A stretch of DNA of 64,000 nucleotides from Streptomyces pristinaespiralis (GTDB lineage Bacteria > Actinomycetota > Actinomycetes > Streptomycetales > Streptomycetaceae): the NCBI RefSeq assembly GCF_001278075.1, contig NZ_CP011340.1:5267501-5331500 (forward strand). Reading direction: 5' to 3'. Every line of letters begins with the position of its first letter. The first letter of the stretch is position 1. Position numbers and translations under genes: made by a program. Positions 55,668 to 63,949 of this stretch are shown here, piece by piece. The notes under the pieces are model-generated. The model was not told the DNA's origin, did no database searches, and was given only the letters and a program-made list of their open reading frames with translations.

Positions 55668-57170
55668 CTACGGCTTCCGGGCCTTCGTCGTGTTCCGGGC
55701 CCTCGCCGACGCCAGGACGAGCGCGAGCGCCGCGGCGCACACCGGGATCCCGTAGCCCTCTGCCGCGCCCAGGCGCTCCACCACGTACCCGCCGCTCGCG
55801 GAGCCGGCCGCGACGCCGCCGAGCAGAGCGGTGACCGCGAGCGTCATGCCCTCGTTGATCTGCGCCTGCGGGACCAGTTGCTGGACCATGGTCATCGCCG
55901 TCACCATCGTCGGGGCCGTCGCCATGCCGGCGACCAGCAGCGCGCCCGCCACCGCGGGCAGCGATCCCGTGCCCGCGGCGGCCAGCAGCGGCAGCGCCAT
56001 CAGGACCGTCATCGCGGCGAGACAGGTGCTCAGGCCCGCCGTGCGCCGGGACCGGCCGTAGAGCAGGCCGGCGGCGCAGGAACCCGCGGCCTGGAGCGCG
56101 AGGACCGGACCCGCGACCGGGCCGTCGGCGAAGGCGATGGTGACGACCTCCATCGAGCCGAAGACCGCGCCCGTGGCGAGGAGGACGACGAGCAGCGCGG
56201 GCATCCCGGCGGTCCGCAGCGGCGAGCCGGCCGGCACGCGCGGTGCGACCGGCGGCTCCGTGGAGCGCCGGCTCGCGAAGATCAGCACGCCCGTCAGGAG
56301 CAGGACGGCGCCCACCAGCGTGCCCGCCTCCGGGAAGAGCGCGGAGCAGAGGAACGCGGCGACGACCGGGCCGAGCATGAAGCAGAGTTCGTCGGCGGCC
56401 TGCTCGAACGAGTTCGCCGTGTGCAGCGCCGCCGCGTCCCCCCGGTACAGATGTGCCCAGCGAGCACGCGACATGCCCCCGGTGTTGGGGGTGGTGGCGG
56501 TCGCCGCGTAGGCGGCGAAGAGCGTCCAGTCGGGCGCGTCGAAGCGTACGCACAGCAGCAGGGCGAGCGACCCGAGGACGGCCAGGGCGGTGGCGGGGAC
56601 GGCGATCCGCGCCTGCCCGTACCGGTCCACGAGGCGCGCGGTCCAGGGAGCGACCAGTGCGGTGGCGGCCAGGCCGGTCGCGGTGACGGCCCCGGCGAGG
56701 GCGTAGGAACCTCGGGACCCGGCGATCATGATGACCGCGCTGACGCTGAACATCCCCATGGGGAGCCGGGCGACGAGGTTCCCGGCGGTGAAGGCGCGTG
56801 TGCCGGGCGCGGCGAACAGCCGGCGGTAAGGGCCCGGCGGCCTTCTCCTGCCCACGCCGGCCGAGGCCGCCGGGTGCGACCCGGTCCTGCGGCGCGGCGC
56901 GAGCACCAGCGAGTCGCCGGTGACGGCGAGCAGGGGTGCGGGGGCCGCTTCCCCGTAGCCCGCGGAACGGGACACCGGCGAACGGGACACCGGCGAACGG
57001 GACATGCGCGAACGGGACACGGCAGAACGGGACACGGCGATGCCGGTCGCGGCAGAACCGGTCGCGGCAGAACCGGTCGCGGCGGCACCGGTCGCGGCGG
57101 ACGGGGACACGGCGGGGCCGGACGGGGCGGGAACGGGCGTGGCTGGACGCGGCATGGCTGGCCTGGGCAT
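55668..57170 (-). CDS. MFS exporter with repetitive N-terminus
   Basis: 500 residues. The first ~75 are low-complexity five-residue repeats (ATGSA, VSRSP) encoded by a 15-bp minisatellite, followed by ~40 ordinary residues and about 12 TM helices. MFS loop motifs are present: APWTARLVDRYGQARI (motif A-like) and EQAADELCFMLGPVVAAFLC. Probably a drug or metabolite exporter. ATG 57170 is supported by GGGTGGAG 2 nt upstream. Divergent from a LysR regulator, which probably controls it. Frames on either strand that overlap this gene are shadows. Confidence 0.85.
   Translation of the reverse strand: MPRPAMPRPATPVPAPSGPAVSPSAATGAAATGSAATGSAATGIAVSRSAVSRSRMSRSPVSRSPVSRSAGYGEAAPAPLLAVTGDSLVLAPRRRTGSHPAASAGVGRRRPPGPYRRLFAAPGTRAFTAGNLVARLPMGMFSVSAVIMIAGSRGSYALAGAVTATGLAATALVAPWTARLVDRYGQARIAVPATALAVLGSLALLLCVRFDAPDWTLFAAYAATATTPNTGGMSRARWAHLYRGDAAALHTANSFEQAADELCFMLGPVVAAFLCSALFPEAGTLVGAVLLLTGVLIFASRRSTEPPVAPRVPAGSPLRTAGMPALLVVLLATGAVFGSMEVVTIAFADGPVAGPVLALQAAGSCAAGLLYGRSRRTAGLSTCLAAMTVLMALPLLAAAGTGSLPAVAGALLVAGMATAPTMVTAMTMVQQLVPQAQINEGMTLAVTALLGGVAAGSASGGYVVERLGAAEGYGIPVCAAALALVLASARARNTTKARKP
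56964..57143 (-). repeat. 15-bp minisatellite, about 12 units
   Basis: About twelve head-to-tail 15-bp units. Two subfamilies are clear: CGAACGGGACACCGG-type (56964-57038) and AGAACCGGTCGCGGC-type (57039-57098), with degenerate units to 57143. As 15 is a multiple of three, unit gain or loss keeps the MFS frame. It encodes the N-terminal cytoplasmic repeats of the exporter. Confidence 0.85.
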
Positions 57171-57252
57171 GGCTCCACCCTCGCCGCCGCCCCCGCAGCC
57201 GGTCCAACACCTGCTCGGTGGCCGTTCACGCACCTGTGTTGTTGAATGCGCT

Positions 57253-58218
57253 GTGCCCCGTGATCTGGAACCCAGGCTGCTCCGCGCGTTCGTCGCCGTC
57301 GCCGACGAGCTGCACTTCACCCGCGCCGCCGCCCGCCTCTACGTCGCCCAGCAGGCCCTGAGCCGTGACGTGCGGCGGCTGGAGAGGGAGTTGGGCGCCG
57401 ACCTGTTCGTCCGCACCACCCGGCAGGTCACCCTCACTGCCGACGGCGAGCGGCTGCTGCCGTACGCCCGGCGGGTGCTCGAGACGCAGGACGAACTGCT
57501 CGCGGCCGCCTCCGGCGCCGCACGGCCGCTGCTGGTCGACCTCAACAGCGCGGGCATGACCTCGGGCCGCATCCTGGACCGTGCCCGCGAACTCGCCCCC
57601 GACTGCGAGCTGATGGCCCGCTTCGAGAGCGGGCTGACCGGGGCCGCCGACGAGATCGCCGCCGGACGCCTCGATGTCTCCTTCGGCCGCATCGCCGGGC
57701 TGGACGCCGGCCGGCAGGCGCTGCTGGCGCATCAGCCCGTACGGTACGAGCCGATGGCGGTCCTGCTGCCCGACGACCATCCGCTGGCCGGCTCCGACCG
57801 GATCGAGTTGAACGCCCTCGCGGGTGAGACCGTATATGCCGGTGCGGGCAATCCTCGGACGCTGGAGTGGACGGAGCTGGCGCGCCTTCTCTTCGCGGGC
57901 CGCGGTATCGCCGTGGCACCGCCGGCACCCATGGCCGTGGGGGTCGAGGAGTTCCGGCGGGTCATGGCGAAGAACCGCAACCCGGTCCTCGCCGTCGTGG
58001 GCTTTCCGGCCATGCCGGGAACGGTTCTTCGGCCGATAGTCGACCCCGTTCCGCTGTCGCCGTTGTCGATGGTCTGGCGGGCCGGACTGCGGCATCCGGG
58101 CCTTGACGCGCTGCGGCGGGCGGCGGCCGAACTCGCCGCGCGCGAGGGCTGGCTGAAAAGGGTGCCCGACGGATGGTTGCCGGAACGTGATATGTCGCTG
58201 ATGTGTGACAACCGCTGA
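57253..58218 (+). CDS. LysR-type transcriptional regulator
   Basis: 321 residues. N-terminal winged HTH: LLRAFVAVADELHFTRAAAR, then YVAQQALSRDVRRLERELGA and DLFVRTTRQVTLT. A LysR substrate-binding domain follows. GTG 57253 (VPRDLEPRLLRAF) is chosen as the conserved start; in-frame codons upstream run into the MFS minisatellite. Divergent from the MFS gene with an 82-bp gap, so co-regulation is likely. Inducer unknown. Confidence 0.9.
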   Translation: MPRDLEPRLLRAFVAVADELHFTRAAARLYVAQQALSRDVRRLERELGADLFVRTTRQVTLTADGERLLPYARRVLETQDELLAAASGAARPLLVDLNSAGMTSGRILDRARELAPDCELMARFESGLTGAADEIAAGRLDVSFGRIAGLDAGRQALLAHQPVRYEPMAVLLPDDHPLAGSDRIELNALAGETVYAGAGNPRTLEWTELARLLFAGRGIAVAPPAPMAVGVEEFRRVMAKNRNPVLAVVGFPAMPGTVLRPIVDPVPLSPLSMVWRAGLRHPGLDALRRAAAELAAREGWLKRVPDGWLPERDMSLMCDNR

Positions 58219-58268
58219 GCGTGGCGCGCGACGTGCAGCAGGTTGCGCTACATTCATGGACCGGGTGA

Positions 58269-59033
58269 GTGAGTGGGATAGAAGCGCTCGGACAGGGTTG
58301 GGGACCCGAGTTCGAACGCGGCCGGTCGGTTGTGCGCGCACCCGATTCCAGTCAGTGGGGGGATGTGCCACAAGCCATGGAAAATTGGCAAGAAGACATC
58401 GGTACCGGTCACACGCACGAGCCGCACGAGGTGACGATTCAACTCGACGGCCTCGGGCGGAAGCTGCGCGACCTGCCGGTCGAACCGATCGCCCCCCATG
58501 ACGGCGCGGAGGGGCCCGTCTTCGTCGACGAGAGCGGCCGCCGCAGCAAGAAGTTCCGCCGTATCGGCTGGGTCCTGGCCGCAGCGTGCGCCGTCTACGC
58601 GATCACGCTCGTCGCCGCCCTCGTCGGCGGCAACTCCAGCGCGCCGTGGATGCCGGGCCTCGGGTCGGTCGGGGAGAAGCAGCCCGACCACGTCGAGATC
58701 CAGCCCGCGCCCACCGACCTCGTGTCCACGGTGCCCACGCCGAACGCCCCGCCGGGCGTCCCCGCACCCTCCGACTCGGCCGGCGCGGCCCTGCCGCTGC
58801 CGTCGGACGGCGCGGACGACAGCAGCCCGCTGCAGGACGTGCCGCCGCCCGCCTCGAAGTCCCCTTCCCCGCAGGAGCCGGCGCCCGATACGGCTACCGG
58901 CGCCCCGGCCGCGAGCCCCGGCGCGCCCCGCAGCGACTCCCCCGCCCCGGCCGTCAGTCCCCCTGTGGACGCAGGCCCGTCGACGGCGCCCAGTGGTACT
59001 CCCGGACAGCCCGTGCAAGAAGGCGCACTGTAG
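58269..59033 (+). CDS. matA: MatA, matrix polysaccharide locus membrane protein
   Basis: Up to 254 residues. One TM helix near 102-120 (IGWVLAAACAVYAITLVAALVGG) separates a cytoplasmic N-terminus from a long Pro/Ala/Ser-rich extracytoplasmic region. Immediately followed (0 bp) by the deacetylase-glycosyltransferase gene. This order matches matAB of S. lividans/S. coelicolor (SCO2963-2962, from memory), needed for mycelial aggregation. The start is uncertain: GTG 58269 or ATG 58377; neither has a well-spaced ribosome site. Confidence 0.78.
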   Translation: MSGIEALGQGWGPEFERGRSVVRAPDSSQWGDVPQAMENWQEDIGTGHTHEPHEVTIQLDGLGRKLRDLPVEPIAPHDGAEGPVFVDESGRRSKKFRRIGWVLAAACAVYAITLVAALVGGNSSAPWMPGLGSVGEKQPDHVEIQPAPTDLVSTVPTPNAPPGVPAPSDSAGAALPLPSDGADDSSPLQDVPPPASKSPSPQEPAPDTATGAPAASPGAPRSDSPAPAVSPPVDAGPSTAPSGTPGQPVQEGAL

Positions 59034-61223
59034 ATGACCATCCCCCCCTCAGGGGCTCCGCGACGGCGGAGCCCCAAGCGCGTCGTACGCCGCAGGCTGC
59101 CCATGCGCTACCTGCTCCCCGTGCTCTTCCTCGTCGCCCTGCTCGCGATGCTGATGCTGCGCGGCTATGTGCACAGCGAGATCCTCGCCGACCACCGCGT
59201 CCGGCCCCCGGCCCCCACGGACCAGGTCCCCCAGCACATACTCGACGGCGGCCCCGTCATCGACGCGCGCGACAAGCGCAACCCCAAGGCGCTCAGCGTG
59301 CCCGACCAGCGGCTCGTGCTGACCTTCGACGACGGCCCGGACCCCGTCTGGACGCCGAAGGTCCTCGACGCCCTCGACAGGTACGACGCGCACGCCGTCT
59401 TCTTCGTCACCGGCACCATGGCCTCGCGCCACCCGGACCTGGTGGACCGGATGGTGCGCGAGGGCCACGAGATCGGCCTGCACACCTTCAACCACCCGGA
59501 CCTGTCCTTCCAGACGACCGACCGCATCGACTGGGAGCTGTCGCAGAACCAGCTGGCGCTCGCCGGCGCCGCGGGCATCCGCACCTCCCTGTTCCGTCCG
59601 CCGTACTCGTCCTTCTCCGACGCCCTCGACAACGAGTCCTGGCCGGTCACCCAGTACATCGGCACCCGCGGCTACATCACGGCCTTCAACAACACCGACT
59701 CCGAGGACTGGAAGCGCCCCGGCGTCGACGCGATCATCGAGCGCGCCACTCCCAAGGGCACCCAGGGCTCCATCGTGCTGATGCACGACTCCGGCGGCGA
59801 CCGCTCCCAGACGGTGGCCGCCCTGGAGCGCTTCCTGCCCGACATGAAGGAACGCGGCTACCGGTTCACCAACCTCACCGAGGCGCTCGGCGTGCCCAGC
59901 GCCCACAGCCCGGTCACCGGACCGGAGCTGTGGAAGGGCAAGGCCTTCGTCGGCGCCGTCGCCGTCTCGGAGAACACCACGGAGGTCATGGTCGTCGGGC
60001 TCGCCGTGATCGGCGTGCTGGTCTTCGCCCGCTTCGGGCTGATGCTGATCCTGTCCTTCGCGCATGCCCGCAAGGTGCGCAGGAAGGGCTTCAGCTGGGG
60101 GCCGCCGATCACCCGGCCGGTGTCCGTGCTCGTCCCCGCGTACAACGAACGCGAGTGCATCGCCAACACGGTCCGCTCGCTGATGGCCAGCGACCATCCG
60201 CTCGAGGTCATCGTCATCGACGACGGCTCCGGCGACGGCACCGCCGACATCGTCGAGGCGATGGGCCTGCGCGGCGTCCGTGTCGTACGGCAGCCCAACT
60301 CGGGCAAGCCCGCCGCCCTCAACAACGGCATCAGGAACGCCCGCTACGAGATCGTCGTCATGATGGACGGCGACACCGTCTTCGAGCCGTCCACCGTCCG
60401 CGAGCTCGTGCAGCCCTTCGGCGACCCGCGCGTCGGCGCGGTGGCAGGCAACGCCAAGGTCGGCAACCGCGACACCCTGATCGGGGCCTGGCAGCACATC
60501 GAGTACGTGATGGGCTTCAACCTCGACCGCCGCATGTACGACCTGCTCGGCTGCATGCCCACGATCCCCGGCGCCGTCGGAGCCTTCCGGCGCACCGCGC
60601 TCGAGCGCGTCGGCGGCATGAGCGAGGACACCCTCGCCGAGGACACCGACATCACGATGGCCATGCACCGTGACGGCTGGCGGGTCGTCTACGCGGAGAA
60701 GGCACGCGCCTGGACCGAGGCACCGGAGTCCGTGCAGCAGCTGTGGTCGCAGCGCTACCGCTGGAGCTACGGCACCATGCAGGCCATCTGGAAGCACCGC
60801 CGCGCCCTCGTCGAGAAGGGGCCCTCCGGCCGCTTCGGCCGGGTCGGCCTGCCCCTGGTCTCCCTGTTCATGGTGCTCGCCCCGCTGCTCGCGCCGCTGA
60901 TCGACGTCTTCCTGCTGTACGGACTGGTCTTCGGCCCCACGCAGAAGACCATCGCCGCCTGGCTGGGCGTCCTCGCGATCCAGGCCGTCTGCGCCGCCTA
61001 CGCCTTCCGGCTCGACAAGGAACGCATGGTCCACCTCGTCTCCCTGCCGCTCCAGCAGATCCTCTACCGCCAGCTGATGTACGTGGTGCTCCTCCAGTCC
61101 TGGATCACCGCCCTCACCGGCGGCCGGCTGCGCTGGCAGAAACTGCGGCGCACCGGGGCCGTCGAGGCCCCCGGAGTCGTCCAGCAGCGGCAGCGCGCCG
61201 GGGAGCGGAGGCCCGTCGCATGA
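59034..61223 (+). CDS. matB: MatB, polysaccharide deacetylase fused to GT2 synthase
   Basis: 729 residues. TM1 near 24-43, then an extracytoplasmic NodB deacetylase (~95-280): TFDDGPDPVWTP, EIGLHTFNHPD, RPPYSSF, IVLMHDSGG. TM2 near 310-340 leads to a processive GT2 (~360-580): PAYNERE, IDDGSGDGT, MDGDT, EDTDITM, QRYRW, then three or four TM helices. It is thought to synthesise and partly deacetylate poly-beta-1,6-N-acetylglucosamine, promoting hyphal aggregation and adhesion. Abuts matA and overlaps the acyltransferase by 4 nt. Confidence 0.92.
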   Translation: MTIPPSGAPRRRSPKRVVRRRLPMRYLLPVLFLVALLAMLMLRGYVHSEILADHRVRPPAPTDQVPQHILDGGPVIDARDKRNPKALSVPDQRLVLTFDDGPDPVWTPKVLDALDRYDAHAVFFVTGTMASRHPDLVDRMVREGHEIGLHTFNHPDLSFQTTDRIDWELSQNQLALAGAAGIRTSLFRPPYSSFSDALDNESWPVTQYIGTRGYITAFNNTDSEDWKRPGVDAIIERATPKGTQGSIVLMHDSGGDRSQTVAALERFLPDMKERGYRFTNLTEALGVPSAHSPVTGPELWKGKAFVGAVAVSENTTEVMVVGLAVIGVLVFARFGLMLILSFAHARKVRRKGFSWGPPITRPVSVLVPAYNERECIANTVRSLMASDHPLEVIVIDDGSGDGTADIVEAMGLRGVRVVRQPNSGKPAALNNGIRNARYEIVVMMDGDTVFEPSTVRELVQPFGDPRVGAVAGNAKVGNRDTLIGAWQHIEYVMGFNLDRRMYDLLGCMPTIPGAVGAFRRTALERVGGMSEDTLAEDTDITMAMHRDGWRVVYAEKARAWTEAPESVQQLWSQRYRWSYGTMQAIWKHRRALVEKGPSGRFGRVGLPLVSLFMVLAPLLAPLIDVFLLYGLVFGPTQKTIAAWLGVLAIQAVCAAYAFRLDKERMVHLVSLPLQQILYRQLMYVVLLQSWITALTGGRLRWQKLRRTGAVEAPGVVQQRQRAGERRPVA

Positions 61224-62350
61224 CCTCGTACACCGCACCGCTGACGGCGGCGCCGCAGCCGGCCGGCACCTCTCCGGTGCCCGCGGGCGGCCGGGACCGC
61301 TACTTCGACCTGCTCCGGGCGCTCGCCCTGTTCCGGGTCGTGCTCTACCACCTGGTGGGCTGGGCCTGGCTGCCGCTCGTCTTCCCGTCCATGGGCGTCA
61401 TGTTCGCCCTCGCCGGGTCCCTGATGGCACGCTCCCTCGCCCGGCCGGCGCTCCAGGTGATCCGCAGCCGGGTACGGCGACTGCTGCCGCCCCTGTGGGT
61501 GCTCGGAGCCGCCGCGGTCACCGCGATGCTCGTCGAGGGATGGCGCCCCGGCCCCTCCGCGGTCTTCTGGCTGCTGCCGCTGAGCGACCCGCCGTTCCTC
61601 GCCGCCGGCTGGGCCGGGGACATGGCCGAGCCGCTCTGGTACCTGCGCGCGTACCTGTGGTTCGTGCTCCTGTCGCCGCTGCTGCTGCGCTGCCTGCGCA
61701 AGCTGCCGTGGGCCACCCTCGCCGCGCCGCTCGCCCTGTCCTTCGGGCTGGCCGCCGGTTACCTCTCCATGCCGGAGCGCATCGACTCGGCGCTCACCGA
61801 CTTCACCACCTTCGGCGCGTGCTGGATCCTCGGCATGGCTCGCCAGGAGGGCGTCCTGGCCCGCCTGCCGCGCTACGTCGTGCCCTCCGTCGCGCCGTTC
61901 GTGCTGCTGGCCGGTATCTGGTGGGCCCGCCGGAACGGCTTCGGCTCCGGCGCCGAACTCGACGGCATCCCTCCGGCCGACGCCCTCTGGTCGCTCGGCG
62001 CGGTGATGCTGCTCCTGCACTTCAGCCCGTCGTGGGAGTCGTGGCCGCCGAAGCTGCGGCAATGGGACAGCGTGATCACCCTCCTCAACGCGCGGGCGGT
62101 GACCGTCTACCTCTGGCACAACGTGTGCATCCTCGGTGCGGCGGCGCTGTGGGACACCATGTGGGACATCGACCTGCTCGCGGAGCAGGCCCCCTGGCTG
62201 CTGGAGAGCTGGGTGCCGGTGCTGCTGCTCGCCTGGGCTCTGATCGCCGGGTGCGTCCTGGCGTTCGGCTGGGCCGAGGACCTCGCCGCGAAGCGGCGCC
62301 CGAGGCTGTGGCCCAACGGAGAGCCACGGCGCCGCTCACACGCCGCCTGA
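61220..62350 (+). CDS. membrane acyltransferase of the mat operon
   Basis: 376 residues, about 10 TM helices, acyltransferase-3 type (RDRYFDLLRALALFRVVLYH opening with the conserved His; SMGVMFALAGSLMARSL). The start overlaps the matB stop (ATGA). By context it may O-acylate (for example acetylate or succinylate) the polymer made by MatB, as WcaH-like or IcaC-like enzymes do; this is inference. Confidence 0.85.
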   Translation: MTSYTAPLTAAPQPAGTSPVPAGGRDRYFDLLRALALFRVVLYHLVGWAWLPLVFPSMGVMFALAGSLMARSLARPALQVIRSRVRRLLPPLWVLGAAAVTAMLVEGWRPGPSAVFWLLPLSDPPFLAAGWAGDMAEPLWYLRAYLWFVLLSPLLLRCLRKLPWATLAAPLALSFGLAAGYLSMPERIDSALTDFTTFGACWILGMARQEGVLARLPRYVVPSVAPFVLLAGIWWARRNGFGSGAELDGIPPADALWSLGAVMLLLHFSPSWESWPPKLRQWDSVITLLNARAVTVYLWHNVCILGAAALWDTMWDIDLLAEQAPWLLESWVPVLLLAWALIAGCVLAFGWAEDLAAKRRPRLWPNGEPRRRSHAA

Positions 62351-62368
62351 CCGACGGGTGAGAGCAAG

Positions 62369-62405
62369 GTTTCGCGCCGGTCACCTCCTGGCACCGGCCT
62401 GAAAC
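62369..62405. promoter_or_regulatory. GlnR-box-like sites upstream of narK
   Basis: The minus strand of 62369-62384 reads GTGAC-CGGCGC-GAAAC, an exact match to the GlnR half-box gTnAC-n6-GaAAC. The plus strand of 62390-62405 reads GGCAC-CGGCCT-GAAAC, one mismatch from it. The two lie back to back 50-85 bp before narK. GlnR and NnaR control nitrate genes in Streptomyces, so regulation by nitrogen status is likely. Confidence 0.65.
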
Positions 62406-62455
62406 CCGGCCTCCATAACGTCGCTCCCACGATCGGAAACAGGTGGAGGCGCGTG

Positions 62456-63820
62456 ATGGCAGGCCGTTGGATCGAAGAGTGGGACCCCGAGGACGAGACC
62501 TTCTGGCGGAGCGGGGGAGAGCGCGTCGCCCGGCGCAACCTCGCCTTCTCCGTGCTCAGTGAGCACATCGGGTTCTCCATCTGGAGCCTGTGGTCGGTGA
62601 TGGTCCTCTTCATGGGGCCCGAGTACGGGGTCGACCCCGCCGGCAAGTTCTTCCTGATCGCCACGGCGACCGTCGTCGGTGCCGTGATCCGGGTGCCGTA
62701 CACGTTCGCCGTCGCCAAGTTCGGCGGCCGGAACTGGACGATCTTCAGCGCCCTGCTGCTGCTCGTGCCCACCGCCGCGGCGTACCTGGTGATGGAGCCG
62801 GGCACCTCGTACACGACGTTCGTCGCCGTCGCCGCCCTCACGGGTGTCGGCGGGGGCAACTTCGCCTCGTCGATGACGAACATCAACGCCTTCTTCCCGC
62901 TGCGCAAGAAGGGCTGGGCGCTCGGCCTCAACGCGGGCGGCGGCAACATCGGCGTACCGGTCATCCAGCTGGTGTCCCTGCTGATCATCGGTACGGCCGG
63001 TGCGGCCCACCCGCGGCTGGTCCTCGGCATCTACCTGCCGCTGATCGTGCTCGCCGCGCTGTGCGCCGCGCTGTGGATGGACAACCTCGCCCCGGTGAAG
63101 AACGACACCGGCGCGGCGATCGACGCGGCCAAGGACGGCCACACCTGGATCATGGCCTTCCTCTACGTGGGCACCTTCGGCTCGTTCATCGGCTACAGCT
63201 TCGCCTTCGGCCTCGTGCTGCAGACCCAGTTCGGCCGCACGCCGCTCCAGGCGGCCTCCCTCACCTTCATCGGCCCGCTGCTCGGCTCCCTGATCCGGCC
63301 GATGGGCGGTGCGCTGGCCGACCGCTTCGGCGGCGCCCGCATCACCCTGTGGAACTTCGTGGGCATGGCCGCCGCGACCGGCGTGGTCATCGCCGCCTCG
63401 GTCCAGGAGTCCCTCGCCGTGTTCCTCGTCGGATTCATCGCCCTGTTCGTGCTCAGCGGCCTCGGCAACGGCTCGACGTACAAGATGATCCCCGGCATCT
63501 TCCAGAACAAGGCGCTCGCCCAGGGCATGACCGGTGAGACCGCGGCCGCCTACGGGCGACGGCTCTCGGGAGCCTCCATGGGACTCATCGGCGCGGTCGG
63601 CGCGGTCGGCGGGCTCGCCATCAACCTCGCCTTCCGGCAGTCGTTCCAGACGGCGGGCACCGGAACCGCCGCCTTCGTCTCCTTCCTCGCCTTCTACGCG
63701 GTCTGCTCGGTCGTCACCTGGGCGGTATACCTTCGCCGGCCCGTCGTGGTGCCGGTACGCGGCGGGCGGACCGGCACGGACGCCGAAGCAGGCACCGAAC
63801 CGGCGTACGCCCGGGTCTGA
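62456..63820 (+). CDS. narK: nitrate/nitrite MFS transporter
   Basis: 454 residues, ~12 TM helices, NarK/NasA family of the MFS. Signatures: GVGGGNFASSMTNINAFFPL and GRRLSGASMGLIGAVGAVGGL flank the transport path (nitrate signature-like glycine-rich helices). Starts at ATG 62456 with AGGTGGAGG 6 nt upstream; an adjacent GTG at 62453 is less well spaced. Located upstream of nnaR with GlnR-like boxes on both sides, so it is probably part of nitrogen-controlled nitrate assimilation or nitrite export. Confidence 0.92.
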   Translation: MAGRWIEEWDPEDETFWRSGGERVARRNLAFSVLSEHIGFSIWSLWSVMVLFMGPEYGVDPAGKFFLIATATVVGAVIRVPYTFAVAKFGGRNWTIFSALLLLVPTAAAYLVMEPGTSYTTFVAVAALTGVGGGNFASSMTNINAFFPLRKKGWALGLNAGGGNIGVPVIQLVSLLIIGTAGAAHPRLVLGIYLPLIVLAALCAALWMDNLAPVKNDTGAAIDAAKDGHTWIMAFLYVGTFGSFIGYSFAFGLVLQTQFGRTPLQAASLTFIGPLLGSLIRPMGGALADRFGGARITLWNFVGMAAATGVVIAASVQESLAVFLVGFIALFVLSGLGNGSTYKMIPGIFQNKALAQGMTGETAAAYGRRLSGASMGLIGAVGAVGGLAINLAFRQSFQTAGTGTAAFVSFLAFYAVCSVVTWAVYLRRPVVVPVRGGRTGTDAEAGTEPAYARV

Positions 63821-63833
63821 GCGAGCGGAGTAC

Positions 63834-63849
63834 GTAACGACGGTGAAAT
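63834..63849 (+). promoter_or_regulatory. GlnR-box-like site upstream of nnaR
   Basis: GTAAC-GACGGT-GAAAT matches gTnAC-n6-GaAAC except for the final base. About 100 bp before the nnaR start, consistent with GlnR control of nnaR. Confidence 0.45.
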
Positions 63850-63862
63850 ATGAGCGAACCGG

Positions 63863-63886
63863 GCCTGTCACGCGCCTTTGACAGGC
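63863..63886. promoter_or_regulatory. 8-bp inverted repeat, narK terminator or nnaR operator
   Basis: GCCTGTCA-CGCGCCTT-TGACAGGC is a perfect 8-bp inverted repeat; its right arm overlaps a TTGACA box (63878-63883). It may be a terminator of narK or an operator over the nnaR promoter; there is no T-tract. Confidence 0.45.
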
Positions 63887-63949
63887 TCGGTCGCCCGTTC
63901 ACCGTTCAATGGCACCGGCCATCAGGGCACTCCAGTGGGGACGACCGAG

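Noticed and set aside
56964..57143. Minisatellite as a CRISPR or replication iteron array
   Set aside because: 15-bp units without spacers, inside a coding frame and with no DnaA-box pattern.
55639..57210. A second minus-strand frame over the MFS gene
   Set aside because: Arg/Pro/Gly-rich with no TM helices, while the chosen frame gives a typical 12-TM transporter.
59049..61238. A 729-codon minus-strand open frame opposite matB
   Set aside because: Exact mirror of the matB coding frame without recognisable domains.
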